Shown in pieces: positions 23,112 through 31,085 of a stretch of DNA of 64,000 nt. The stretch lies in assembly GCA_910588645.1 (NCBI GenBank), contig CAJUOY010000007.1, forward strand, positions 1 through 64,000, written 5' to 3'. The stretch is from an uncultured Christensenellaceae bacterium. GTDB taxonomy: Bacteria; Bacillota; Clostridia; Christensenellales; Borkfalkiaceae. Within the stretch, counting starts at the first letter, position 1; each line of letters opens with the position of its first letter. The notes under the pieces were generated by a model. That model did no database searches, had not been told where the DNA came from, and worked only from the letters and a program-made list of their open reading frames with translations. The position numbers and the translations under genes are program-made.

Positions 23112-23897
23112 TCAATTTATGAATTTGACGTCCAAAGAACCCGCGTTCACTTTTGCGTCTATTTTTTTGCCTTCAGTGCTGCCTGTCTGTCCCGAAAGGT
23201 TGCATGAACCCGCGTTCTTTTCAACAGAGATAGTGTATTCGGTCTTGACGCCGTCGATCTTTATTTGCAGTCCGCCCGCATTTACGACAGCCTTTATATC
23301 GTTGCAGATCAGGTTTTTGATTTCGGCCGTTCCCGCGTTTACTTTGGTAACAAGACTGTTGCACGTCGCGCCGCCCACGTAGACCGCGCCGGCGTTGAGG
23401 TCAAGTTGAAATTTTTCGCAGACCGTGTTGCCGAAATTTACTGTTCCCGCGTTCATTCTGAGAGTTACGTCCCCGAAGGTTCCGTCTCCTATGGTAACAA
23501 CCCCGGCATGAAGTTCCGCGGACACGTCGAGGACAAGTCCGTTGGGGATAGATACGACTGCTTTGGGTATTTTACCTGTCCAGAAAGAAACGTCATACCA
23601 ATGTCTCTTGCCCGAAACTATTGAAAGCGTTCCGTTATCTTCCGTAACCTTGGTGGTGTAGCGGGAACTTTCGGGATACTCGACAATTATTTTGTCACCG
23701 TCGTAAAATTTAGTTTCGATAACTCCTGCCGAGTAATCGATGGAGAGGGTGGTAAGATTTTGCGAGCTTTCGAATTGTTTCATTTCGTATTTCGGTGAGA
23801 ACGTCCAGTCGTTGAGACCGAGTACTACCAAAAACATTATAAGTCCTAATGAAAATATAACTACGCCTGTAATAATCACTTTTATATATCCTTTCAT
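23112..23897 (-). CDS. DUF4097-type membrane-anchored beta-helix protein
   Basis: A 261-residue protein with one N-terminal transmembrane helix (residues 7-28) and a long extracytoplasmic right-handed beta-repeat region. In it NAG-type turns recur about every 20 residues (LHAGVV, MNAGTV, LNAGAV, VNAGTA, VNAGGL and VNAGSL). This is the DUF4097/DUF4098 putative adhesin/LiaF-like fold. It overlaps the HAAS-domain gene by four bases and carries AAGGAG. The PadR-HAAS-DUF4097 trio is a recurrent Firmicute module thought to respond to envelope conditions; direct evidence here is only the operon structure. Confidence 0.82.
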   Translation of the reverse strand: MKGYIKVIITGVVIFSLGLIMFLVVLGLNDWTFSPKYEMKQFESSQNLTTLSIDYSAGVIETKFYDGDKIIVEYPESSRYTTKVTEDNGTLSIVSGKRHWYDVSFWTGKIPKAVVSIPNGLVLDVSAELHAGVVTIGDGTFGDVTLRMNAGTVNFGNTVCEKFQLDLNAGAVYVGGATCNSLVTKVNAGTAEIKNLICNDIKAVVNAGGLQIKIDGVKTEYTISVEKNAGSCNLSGQTGSTEGKKIDAKVNAGSLDVKFIN

Positions 23898-24589
23898 ATC
23901 GCGCTCTCCTTTTTGACGAACAGTCCCTTTATCCAGGACAGTACGGTCTGGAACAGCTTCCATATTAATTTTATCAGTTTAAAGAACAGCGGCATAATTA
24001 TCAGACTGATGCCGAAAAGCATAATGCCCGTCGCTATTTGCAGTAATCCCTCGGTTATGCTGGAAAACAGTGTTCCTATGCCGGCGCCGATAACGGCTAC
24101 GCCCGCGACAAGTATTCCGAAAGGAGCGGCGCAGAAGGCAACCGTCGTTACTACAAGCGAGAAAATTATGCTGAACAGAGGTATGGCGAAAATTACGCAA
24201 AGGAGTATAAATACCCAACTCATATCGCCGCCCGATTGCTTTTTGGGAGTAGTTCCCTTATCTTTGTCCCGTTTTTCGTAGTCGGCGTCGCTTTCGCGTT
24301 CGGCGCGTCTCGGCTCGTATTCCCGATAATCTCTTTTTTCCCGCTTTTCCTCTCGTTGCTCCCGTCTGTTCGGGCGCTCCTCGTAATCGGGTTCCGCGCT
24401 GTCGTAAAGTATTCTCTGCGCCGCGTCGTAGGGCGCTCCGAAGTCGTTTATTATCTCCCGCTCGGAAAATCCTGCGTCCCGCCTGTCGGCGTATGCTTCG
24501 GCGTAGTAGTCGAGTACGCGTCGCCGCTCGGCTTCGGACACATTTAAAAGATTGTCTTTAAGTTCGTCCCGCCATTCGGTATATTTCAT
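23894..24589 (-). CDS. HAAS/DUF1700-domain membrane protein
   Basis: A 231-residue protein. Residues 1-60 form the HAAS domain (EWRDELKDNLLNVSEAERR ... YYAEAYADRRDAG), which in similar systems contacts the PadR regulator. A strongly charged Arg/Glu linker spans about 65-120, and three or four transmembrane helices fill 125-215. It overlaps both neighbours by ATGA, so the three genes are translationally coupled. It probably transmits a membrane signal to the PadR repressor (inference from family). Confidence 0.82.
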   Translation of the reverse strand: MKYTEWRDELKDNLLNVSEAERRRVLDYYAEAYADRRDAGFSEREIINDFGAPYDAAQRILYDSAEPDYEERPNRREQREEKREKRDYREYEPRRAERESDADYEKRDKDKGTTPKKQSGGDMSWVFILLCVIFAIPLFSIIFSLVVTTVAFCAAPFGILVAGVAVIGAGIGTLFSSITEGLLQIATGIMLFGISLIIMPLFFKLIKLIWKLFQTVLSWIKGLFVKKESAI

Positions 24590-24897
24590 AGTCTCCCTCC
24601 GAAAATCTTCCTGTAAATTACGTTAATCTCCTGTATATCGTCGCGGCCGGATTTCAGCTTTTTAAGTCCGAGCCCCGTTATCTTATAGTATCGCCGCAAT
24701 CGCCCGCTGTATTCGGCAGTCCTGGTAGTGACGTAGCCGCCCGCCTCCAATCTTTTAAGAATGGGGTACAGGGTGCTTTCTGAAATTTCTATCACGCCTT
24801 CCAGGTCGCTTATAATTTTATAGCCGTAGCTTTCGCCGTTGCTTATCGCATACAGCACGCATACGTCCAGTATTCCTTTTTTCAGTTGTACGTCCAC
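24586..24897 (-). CDS. PadR-family transcriptional regulator
   Basis: A 103-residue winged-helix repressor. It has the family pattern LKKGILDVCVLYAISNGESYGYKI, then the recognition segment SESTLYPILKRLEAGGYVTT and the wing RRYYKITGLGLKKL. I prefer the GTG at 24897, because GAGG lies eight bases upstream, over the TTG at 24903, which is too close. It is first in the three-gene minus-strand operon, and its own promoter contains an 18-bp palindrome, which strongly suggests autoregulation. Confidence 0.92.
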   Translation of the reverse strand: MDVQLKKGILDVCVLYAISNGESYGYKIISDLEGVIEISESTLYPILKRLEAGGYVTTRTAEYSGRLRRYYKITGLGLKKLKSGRDDIQEINVIYRKIFGGRL

Positions 24898-24921
24898 TGT
24901 CAATACCTCGTTACATCTAAT

Positions 24922-24950
24922 ACTATACTATGCATAGTATACTTTGTCAA
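24922..24950 (-). promoter_or_regulatory. PadR promoter with operator palindrome in the spacer
   Basis: On the minus strand, TTGACA (24950-24945), a 17-base spacer and TATAGT (24927-24922). The spacer and -10 are covered by TATACTATGCATAGTATA (24924-24941), a perfect 18-bp palindrome positioned to block RNA polymerase. Confidence 0.8.
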
Positions 24951-25030
24951 CTGTTTTTTTGCACAAAAAAACAAATTTTTTGCGGGCCGTGTTAAAGTAT
25001 TATTTTATTTTTTTTACAAAACATAATTCT

Positions 25031-26464
25031 ATGATTACATTGGAAAAGAGTATAAAGTCCATTAAAGACATACTCACAAGCGAGGATATTCTCGTTTTCG
25101 AATTCGCAAGCGACAAGGGCAAAAAGTTTGCGGTTATATATGCGGACGGCCTTATAGACAAGCAGCTTTTGGGCGAGCTTGTAATAAAGCCTTTAAGGCA
25201 CGTTGATCTTGAAGCCGATAAAGAAGAGGTAAAGGCGGCCCTCGCCTCGCCGGAGCTTAAAGACGGTAAAAAGATTGCGGACGCGGTCAAGGAAATTTCG
25301 GGCGGGAACGCTGTTCTGTTGATAGACGGCGAGAAGGATTTTTTCGTTGCGGGGGTGAAGTCTCCGCCTTCCCGTGCGGTTGCCGAACCTCCCACGCAGG
25401 TAGCCGTTCACGGCCCGAGAGAGGGGTTCGTCGAGGATATAAAGATTAACCTCGGACTCATAAGAAAGAGAATCAAAAGCGACAAACTGCAAGTTAAAAC
25501 CGTATTTACGGGCAAGCAGTCGGATACCGCCGTTTCGATAGTGTATATCGACGGTATATGTCCAAAGGGACTTCCCGAAAAGGTTGAAAAGGAAATAGTT
25601 TCGGGAAAGATAGATATAATTCCCGATTCTTCGTACGTGGCGCAATTTTTGGCAAAGCGGCCGAGATCGCTGTTCAAGAGGTGCGGCTCGGCGGAAAAAC
25701 CCGATATATTCTGCGCAAAGGTGTGCGAAGGCCGCGTGGGAATAGTAGTGGACGGCTCGCCTATGTGCCTGACTGTGCCCTATATGCTGATGGAAGACTT
25801 TCAGTCGGTGGAGGACTACTACGTAAATTCTTATCGCGCGACTACGCTGAGAATTCTCCGCGTCCTGTCCGTACTTGTGGGAATAATGTTGCCCGCGCTG
25901 TATATTTCCGCGCAGCTTTTTAAAATTCAACTTATACCTTTTCAGTTGCTTCTGAAAATTTCCAGCTCGGTAGCGGGGTTGGCGCTCTCTCCAAGCGTTG
26001 AGATGTTTTTGACTTTATTCGTTCTGGAAGTCTTGAACGAGGCGTCCATACGAATGCCTAAATACGTCGGATTGGCGCTTTCGGTAGTGGGCGCGCTCGT
26101 TTTAGGAGATACGGCAGTAAAGGCGGGAATAATATCCACGCCGGCAATAATAATTATCGCGCTGTCCGCCATATGCCTTTACACCGTTCCGAACTCCGTG
26201 GAAACTACGACTACGTTGCGTTGGCTGTACCTGATTATCGCGGGGAGCATAGGGCCGTTCGGCGTGGTGCTTTTTACAAGCTACCTTATAAGTTATATAG
26301 TCTCAGAGCAGACTTACGGCGTGCCCCTTGCCGCGCCTTTCGCTCCCATAGTCAAAAGCGATATGTACGACAGCTTCGTAAAAGCGAATTTATATACGCT
26401 CAGGGAACGCCCCGACGTTTTCAAACCAAAAAATAAAGTGAGGCTGAAAGACAATGAAAATTAA
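25031..26464 (+). CDS. gerA: Spore germination protein GerA family
   Basis: A-subunit of a germinant receptor in the spore inner membrane. It has a hydrophilic N-terminal domain (about residues 1-270), including the family segment VSIVYIDGICPKGLPEKVEKEI near 150-170 and YMLMEDFQSVEDYY near 257. It then has five to six transmembrane helices (about 280-440) with LSPSVEMFLTLFVLEVLNEASIRMP split across the middle. At 477 residues it is normal length. It is first of gerA-gerB-gerC, each overlapping the next by 11 bases. No Shine-Dalgarno precedes the ATG; CATAATT lies directly before it and could be part of a forespore-type -10. Ligand specificity is not predictable. Confidence 0.93.
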   Translation: MITLEKSIKSIKDILTSEDILVFEFASDKGKKFAVIYADGLIDKQLLGELVIKPLRHVDLEADKEEVKAALASPELKDGKKIADAVKEISGGNAVLLIDGEKDFFVAGVKSPPSRAVAEPPTQVAVHGPREGFVEDIKINLGLIRKRIKSDKLQVKTVFTGKQSDTAVSIVYIDGICPKGLPEKVEKEIVSGKIDIIPDSSYVAQFLAKRPRSLFKRCGSAEKPDIFCAKVCEGRVGIVVDGSPMCLTVPYMLMEDFQSVEDYYVNSYRATTLRILRVLSVLVGIMLPALYISAQLFKIQLIPFQLLLKISSSVAGLALSPSVEMFLTLFVLEVLNEASIRMPKYVGLALSVVGALVLGDTAVKAGIISTPAIIIIALSAICLYTVPNSVETTTTLRWLYLIIAGSIGPFGVVLFTSYLISYIVSEQTYGVPLAAPFAPIVKSDMYDSFVKANLYTLRERPDVFKPKNKVRLKDNEN

Positions 26465-27518
26465 TGCCAGGCAAATATGCTTTATTCTCATAGTGTACAC
26501 GGCGGTGACGAAGCTGTTGATTTATCCCACTATGCTTGCAAATCTCTGCGGCCGCGACGTACTGTTTCCCGCTATGATAAATTTCCTCATAGAGGGTATC
26601 GTCATATGGTCGGTGAGCTTTCTGTGTTCAAGGACGGATAAGACCTTTTTCGAACTTTTGACGGACAATATAGGCAAAGTTGGCGCAAAGATCGTTTACG
26701 GATTTTTCGCGGCGTACTTTATCTTGATGACTATTATTCCGATGTTCGAACAGATGCATTACGTGCACACTATTTTCTATGATACCGTACCTTCGTTACT
26801 GGTATTTTTGCCTTTCTTTATGTTTGCGGTATATGCTGCGAGCAAGAATTTGATGAATATAGGCCGTTGCGCAGATATTTGTCTGCCGATATTCGCATTT
26901 ACTATGGCCTTTCTTTTTATTATGGCCTTTCAGGAGGTGGAGTGGGATAACCTTCTGCCCATACTTCAAACGCCTGCAAAAAAGATAATAGGCGGGGTTT
27001 CGGGCACTGCGTTCAGATTTTTCGAGCCCTGTTGGCTGTTGATGTTTATGGGGCATTTCAAGTATAAGAAATGGGACGCGGCTAAATTTACCCTGTCTTA
27101 TGCGGCGGGCGCGGCGATAGTTCTGCTGTTTCTTGCCGTATTTATAGGCATTTACGGGGATATAGCAACCTCGAGAACTTTCGCCGTTTCGAGGACTTCC
27201 ATTTATTTTCCCGCAATAGAGACGATAGGCCGTATAGATCTTATAATGCTCTACGTATTGGAATCCGTAATGTTGTTCGCGCTTGTCATAAATATACAGC
27301 TTTCGGTACACGCAATGACTTTTTGTACAGGTTACAGCGATAAAAAAGTCTGGGCGGTTGCGGTCAACGCTGTGTTGTTAATAATTTTGATAACCTGCGA
27401 TCACAATTTCCATAATATAAACCAATTTTATTCTAACTGGATATGGATAGCGGTTGCGGTATTTACGGTTGCCGTGCCCTTGCTGGCCTGGGCGCTCAGG
27501 AGAAAAAATGAAAGTTAA
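26454..27518 (+). CDS. gerB: Spore germination permease GerB family
   Basis: B-subunit of the germinant receptor, an APC-superfamily transporter-like protein of 354 residues with about ten transmembrane helices. It begins MKINARQICFILIVYTAVTK and keeps helix-breaking segments typical of the family, such as FRFFEPCWLLMFMGHFKY near residue 180. GAGG precedes the ATG, which lies inside gerA. It probably binds a small germinant, such as an amino acid, in the spore membrane. Confidence 0.92.
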   Translation: MKINARQICFILIVYTAVTKLLIYPTMLANLCGRDVLFPAMINFLIEGIVIWSVSFLCSRTDKTFFELLTDNIGKVGAKIVYGFFAAYFILMTIIPMFEQMHYVHTIFYDTVPSLLVFLPFFMFAVYAASKNLMNIGRCADICLPIFAFTMAFLFIMAFQEVEWDNLLPILQTPAKKIIGGVSGTAFRFFEPCWLLMFMGHFKYKKWDAAKFTLSYAAGAAIVLLFLAVFIGIYGDIATSRTFAVSRTSIYFPAIETIGRIDLIMLYVLESVMLFALVINIQLSVHAMTFCTGYSDKKVWAVAVNAVLLIILITCDHNFHNINQFYSNWIWIAVAVFTVAVPLLAWALRRKNES

Positions 27519-28818
27519 ATTCGACGTAAGTAAATTGTCCGTAATAATATATTGGATAATTGTTTTGGCTCTGCTCGGGCTGTTTTTCTCAAACGATTTC
27601 GGCCTTGTTGATATTCATAAAACGGCTATCATTACTGCCGTCGGTATAGACAGCGATGTGGACGGCGAAGTTTTGGTAACCTGCGAGATTGCCGCGCCGC
27701 AGCCTTCGCAAAGCGGCGACAACATAAAGTATACGCAGGTGCAGGGGAGCGGGCTGACCATAGCCGACGCTATGAATGAAGTCAACTCCAAGACGGGCTT
27801 TTATCCCAAGCTTCAATTCTGCAAGCTTATTTTAATAGGCGAAACCTGTAAAGATCAGGAACTCTTTCGCGTGCTGGGATGTTTCTATCGTAAAAACTAT
27901 TCGGAACTGACCGCGCTTGTCGCTATGTGCGAGGGCAAGGCGTCCGATATGCTTGCGATGAGCTCGCCCGTATCGGATATGACTTCCGAGGCGATAAGAA
28001 AGGCTCTGTCCGAAGAGATCGAAAAATCGGCCAACGCAACTTCCGCAAGTCTTAAAGATATTGCCCTATCGGGGTATTCAAAGAGCCACGCCTGCTATAT
28101 GCCTTTCGTAGAAGCAAACGTTCCCGGCACGTCCCAAAACGGCGGCAACGGCGACAACGTCGGCGGCGACAGCTCTCAAGGCGGCGGGCAAAGTCAGGGC
28201 GGCGGACAGAACCAAAGCAGTCAGAGCGGATCTTCGGGCGGAGGCGGAGAAGGAGGTCAAAGCGGGCAGGGACAGAGCGGTCAGAGCGGCCAAAGCGGAT
28301 CTTCGGGCGAGCCTATGGAGTTTACCGCCCGCCGTACCGCTATATTTACCGACGGAAAATTCAAGGGTATTTTGGACGAAAGGCAGTCCTTTGCGCTGGC
28401 AATTTTAAAGGAAGATATCAGGCTTGCCGTATTGCCGTGCGACGCAGAGGGCACGCATTACACTTTGGGGCTTAAAAACGTAAAGGGCGGCATATCGCTT
28501 AAAATAAACGACGGCGTGCCTATGCTTGAAATAAAGGTTTCGGCTTCCGCTCAGATACAGGGCGCGAGGGTAGTCGTTCAACCGAGCGAAACGGCTAACG
28601 ACGACGTGGTTTCCGAACATGTATTGAAGGGTGCAAACGAAGAAATGCAGGAGCGTATTGCGGCGCTTCTGAAAACCGTTAAGGAAAACGACTGCGACAT
28701 CTTGGGCGTAAAGGAATTGCTTTACAAGTACCATACGAAGTATTTCGAAGCCTTTAAGGACGATCTGCTTTCTAGAATGCAGGTTGCCTGCAAGGTGGAC
28801 ATTTTCAGCGTAAACTGA
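27508..28818 (+). CDS. gerC: Spore germination protein GerC family, non-lipoprotein variant with Gly/Ser/Gln linker
   Basis: C-subunit of the germinant receptor, 436 residues. Family features are DIHKTAIITAVGID near residue 33, GFYPKLQFCKLILIGE near 87-102 and the C-terminal KEDIRLAVLPC-type and KTVKENDCDILGVKE regions. GerC proteins usually carry a lipobox Cys (LTGCWD); here the N terminus is a plain hydrophobic helix, IIYWIIVLALLGLFF, followed by SNDFGLVDI with no cysteine. Between domains, residues about 209-266 are a low-complexity Gly/Ser/Gln tract with QSGQSGQSG repeats. The ATG has CAGGAG and overlaps gerB by 11 bases. Confidence 0.88.
   Translation: MKVKFDVSKLSVIIYWIIVLALLGLFFSNDFGLVDIHKTAIITAVGIDSDVDGEVLVTCEIAAPQPSQSGDNIKYTQVQGSGLTIADAMNEVNSKTGFYPKLQFCKLILIGETCKDQELFRVLGCFYRKNYSELTALVAMCEGKASDMLAMSSPVSDMTSEAIRKALSEEIEKSANATSASLKDIALSGYSKSHACYMPFVEANVPGTSQNGGNGDNVGGDSSQGGGQSQGGGQNQSSQSGSSGGGGEGGQSGQGQSGQSGQSGSSGEPMEFTARRTAIFTDGKFKGILDERQSFALAILKEDIRLAVLPCDAEGTHYTLGLKNVKGGISLKINDGVPMLEIKVSASAQIQGARVVVQPSETANDDVVSEHVLKGANEEMQERIAALLKTVKENDCDILGVKELLYKYHTKYFEAFKDDLLSRMQVACKVDIFSVN
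28140..28312 (+). repeat. Low-complexity Gly/Ser/Gln-coding repeat inside gerC
   Basis: Short imperfect repeats of GGCGG, CAGAGCGG and AGCGGATCTTCGGGCG (two copies, near 28227 and 28294) encode the linker. Such tracts can change length by slippage. Confidence 0.7.
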
Positions 28819-28828
28819 CAGGAAAATT

Positions 28829-28860
28829 AAACAAGCCCGCCTTTAAGGCGGGCTTGTTTT
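28829..28860. terminator. Terminator of the ger operon, likely bidirectional
   Basis: AAACAAGCCCGCC pairs with GGCGGGCTTGTTT, with T or T-rich sequence on both sides. The convergent membrane-protein gene ends ten bases beyond. Confidence 0.88.
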
Positions 28861-28869
28861 GGATCGTTT

Positions 28870-29418
28870 TTACTGCGTATTCAGGTGCGCAAGGGTTTCT
28901 ATTATAAGTTTGGAAAGCAGTTTTACGTCCCGTTCGGAAACGTCTTCTCCGCAAAACTTTGTAAGAATTTCGGCAGCCTTTGCGGCTCCGTCGCCCGTGA
29001 CGTCGCGGTAGATTGCTTCGGTGATTAGCCCGGCGGCGCGCTCCACGTTTTCAGTGGGAACGTATCCGTCTATCAACGTAGCTATAACTCCCGTCGCAGG
29101 AGAGACGGTATCCTTATCCCGCACGAATTGTTCGTACATTACGTATAATAACGTAGCCGCCGCTCCTACCGATACGCCGTGTTCGAGAACTTCGGTGTAT
29201 TCTCTTATAATGTAAAAAAAGTCCATATGCGTTATTGCCGAATACGTCGCGTAATAGAACGTTCCCATAAAGAAGGGGAGGAAAGTTAAAAGCTTTCTCT
29301 TAATCCTTTTTAAAAACGTCCATTTGAATACCTGCACCGTAAACGCGGTGAGCGCGGCAAGCAGTATAACGTCAATGCCGTAAAAGGTGAATGAGTCTAT
29401 TATTTCAAAGATCGTCAA
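28870..29418 (-). CDS. Three-helix membrane protein, unknown function
   Basis: Unrecognised 182-residue protein. Three hydrophobic helices lie at about residues 9-30, 42-62 and 75-95 in the chosen frame, followed by a soluble helical C-terminal domain of about 80 residues ending RDVKLLSKLIIETLAHLNTQ. The TTG at 29418 is chosen because AGGAG lies five bases upstream; the open frame extends over 100 codons further without signals. It is divergent from trmB. No catalytic motif is visible. Confidence 0.6.
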   Translation of the reverse strand: MTIFEIIDSFTFYGIDVILLAALTAFTVQVFKWTFLKRIKRKLLTFLPFFMGTFYYATYSAITHMDFFYIIREYTEVLEHGVSVGAAATLLYVMYEQFVRDKDTVSPATGVIATLIDGYVPTENVERAAGLITEAIYRDVTGDGAAKAAEILTKFCGEDVSERDVKLLSKLIIETLAHLNTQ

Positions 29419-29551
29419 ATTATCTCCTATATGCGTCCGACGCCCGCATCTATATACTTTCACCCGACGGTTATATTTAACCCGTACACAACGGGGTAAA
29501 CGGCAATAATAAAAATAATTATTAAATTTTTCCGTTGCCGTTTCACATAGT

Positions 29552-29580
29552 TTGCTTTCCGGTAAGTTGTATGTTAAACT
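29552..29580 (+). promoter_or_regulatory. Sigma-A promoter of trmB abutting the start codon
   Basis: TTGCTT (29552-29557), 17-base spacer, TAAACT (29575-29580). The ATG is six bases further on with no ribosome site, predicting a leaderless mRNA. Confidence 0.5.
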
Positions 29581-29586
29581 CTTCAT

Positions 29587-30249
29587 ATGAGAATGCATAA
29601 AAAGAGCCGCCTCGAAGAGAGAATTGCAGAGTGCGGAGATATTGTTACCGTAGCCGATCTTTCCGACAAAAATATGAAGAACGCGGCGGAGATAGCAGAC
29701 TATCTTCCGCTTGGGGAAATTTTCGGGAACGATAATCCCGTTCACCTCGAAATAGGTTGCGGGAAGGGCAAGTTCGTATGCGAGATAGCAAAACTCAATC
29801 CCGACGTCAATTTCGTTGCCGTCGAAAAAATTTCAAACGTACTTATAGAGGCGTTGGAAAGGGCGAAGAGTGAAAATCTTAAAAACGTATACTTTTTGAA
29901 TTGTGCGGCGGAAGTACTTCCCAAATATTTTAAAGCGGGCGCGATTTCGCGGATTTACCTCAATTTTTCCAACCCTCTTCCCAAAGAGGGTTACAAAAAA
30001 CAGAGGCTTACTCACCCGCGCTTTCTGGAAATTTACAAGAGAATTATAAAGAAAGGCGGACGCATAATTCAAAAGACGGACGACGGGGATTTCTATAAAT
30101 TTTCGCTTGAAAGCTACGCGATTGCCGATATTAAAGTTATAACAACCTGTGAGAATTATACGGGGGAATACGGCGACGTCGAGACCGAACACGAGCGGAA
30201 GTTCAAAGCGGCGGGCAAATCGATTTACAGAATAATAGCTGAGGTATAG
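29587..30249 (+). CDS. trmB: tRNA (guanine-N7-)-methyltransferase, variant
   Basis: SAM-dependent enzyme making m7G46 in the tRNA variable loop. It has HLEIGCGKGKFVCEIA near residues 53-68, FVAVEKISNVLIEALERA near 77-94 and YLNFSNPLPKEGYKKQRLTH near 124-143. The last corresponds to the usual FSDPWPK-H-KRR-T motif, but with Asp to Asn and Trp to Leu. The C-terminal TEHERKF (TEYE-KF type) motif is intact. At 220 residues it is full length. The altered motif may mark a distinct TrmB subgroup; the activity is likely but not certain. Confidence 0.85.
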   Translation: MRMHKKSRLEERIAECGDIVTVADLSDKNMKNAAEIADYLPLGEIFGNDNPVHLEIGCGKGKFVCEIAKLNPDVNFVAVEKISNVLIEALERAKSENLKNVYFLNCAAEVLPKYFKAGAISRIYLNFSNPLPKEGYKKQRLTHPRFLEIYKRIIKKGGRIIQKTDDGDFYKFSLESYAIADIKVITTCENYTGEYGDVETEHERKFKAAGKSIYRIIAEV

Positions 30250-30250
30250 T

Positions 30251-31036
30251 TTGGTTTATTTATGGATAGGGTTGGGGCTTATCACTTTTGCGCTCCTTGC
30301 GTGGGCATTCGTATACGTAAACAACAACGCGTTGCAGGTGACGAGATACGAAAAGCGGCTTGGAATCGAAAAAGATGTCAAAATAGTTCATCTTTCGGAT
30401 ATTCACGGTAAATCTTTCGGCAGAAAGAACGAAAAGCTCCTTAAAAAGATAGCTTCGGAAAAGCCCGACGTAATTGCCGTTACGGGAGATATAATCCATA
30501 AATACAGGGAAAGAGATATAGGCGTTGCTTTGGAACTTGTTTCCTCGATGTGCGCGATCGCGCCCGTGCTGTTTGTTTCGGGCAATCACGAAATGAGGAA
30601 TAAGGGATACAGGGCTTTCCGCAAACAGCTTATGGAGGCCGGCGCGGTCGTTATGGACGACTGCAATAAGGAGATTGCCGGATTAACCGTGACGGGATTA
30701 AACTGCGCTTCCCTTAAAAACGGAACGGCCGAAAGACTTAAACCCGATAGCGCGGAGAAGGCTGTGCTGCTTGCGCACAAACCGCACTTTTTTGAAAATT
30801 ATGCAAAGGCGGGGTACGGCCTCGTGTTGTGCGGGCACGCGCACGGCGGACAGTGGCGCATACCCTTTACGGGCGTGGGAATATTTTCTCCCGGTCAGGG
30901 AATGTTCCCTAAGCTTACGTCGGGCAGGCATACGCTCGGCGATACGGAAATGATAATATCGCGGGGACTGGGCAATTCACAGTGTCCGTTGAGGCTTTTT
31001 AACAGGCCTGAAATTGTCGTAATAACTATAAAATAA
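30251..31036 (+). CDS. Membrane-anchored metallophosphoesterase
   Basis: A 261-residue calcineurin-like phosphoesterase. An N-terminal helix (residues 2-21) anchors it. The metal-binding motifs are HLSDIHGK, VTGDIIH, SGNHE, LLAHKP and CGHAHGGQWRIP, all intact, so it should be active. It resembles the YkuE/YaeI group, some members of which cleave UDP-linked lipid intermediates. The TTG start at 30251 lies just after the trmB stop with GAGG six bases upstream, so the two genes are coupled. Confidence 0.88.
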   Translation: MVYLWIGLGLITFALLAWAFVYVNNNALQVTRYEKRLGIEKDVKIVHLSDIHGKSFGRKNEKLLKKIASEKPDVIAVTGDIIHKYRERDIGVALELVSSMCAIAPVLFVSGNHEMRNKGYRAFRKQLMEAGAVVMDDCNKEIAGLTVTGLNCASLKNGTAERLKPDSAEKAVLLAHKPHFFENYAKAGYGLVLCGHAHGGQWRIPFTGVGIFSPGQGMFPKLTSGRHTLGDTEMIISRGLGNSQCPLRLFNRPEIVVITIK

Positions 31037-31073
31037 TAAAAAAACGGCGTGCGCCTTTAAAGCGCACGCCGTT
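31033..31073. terminator. Terminator between phosphoesterase and carbamoyltransferase genes
   Basis: AACGGCGTGCGC (31043-31054) pairs with GCGCACGCCGTT (31062-31073). The minus strand has a run of seven Ts after the stem, so it mainly serves the minus-strand gene; the plus strand is only weakly T-rich. Confidence 0.85.
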
Positions 31074-31085
31074 AAATTTAATTGT

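Noticed and set aside
25002..25030. Sigma-G promoter directly before gerA
   Set aside because: CATAATT is a fair -10, but the nearest -35-like GTATT is about 20 bases away and the start codon is too close; the evidence is too weak to list.
28140..28312. Short direct repeats considered as a CRISPR or satellite array
   Set aside because: The repeats are in frame within gerC and encode a Gly/Ser/Gln linker; there are no unique spacers.
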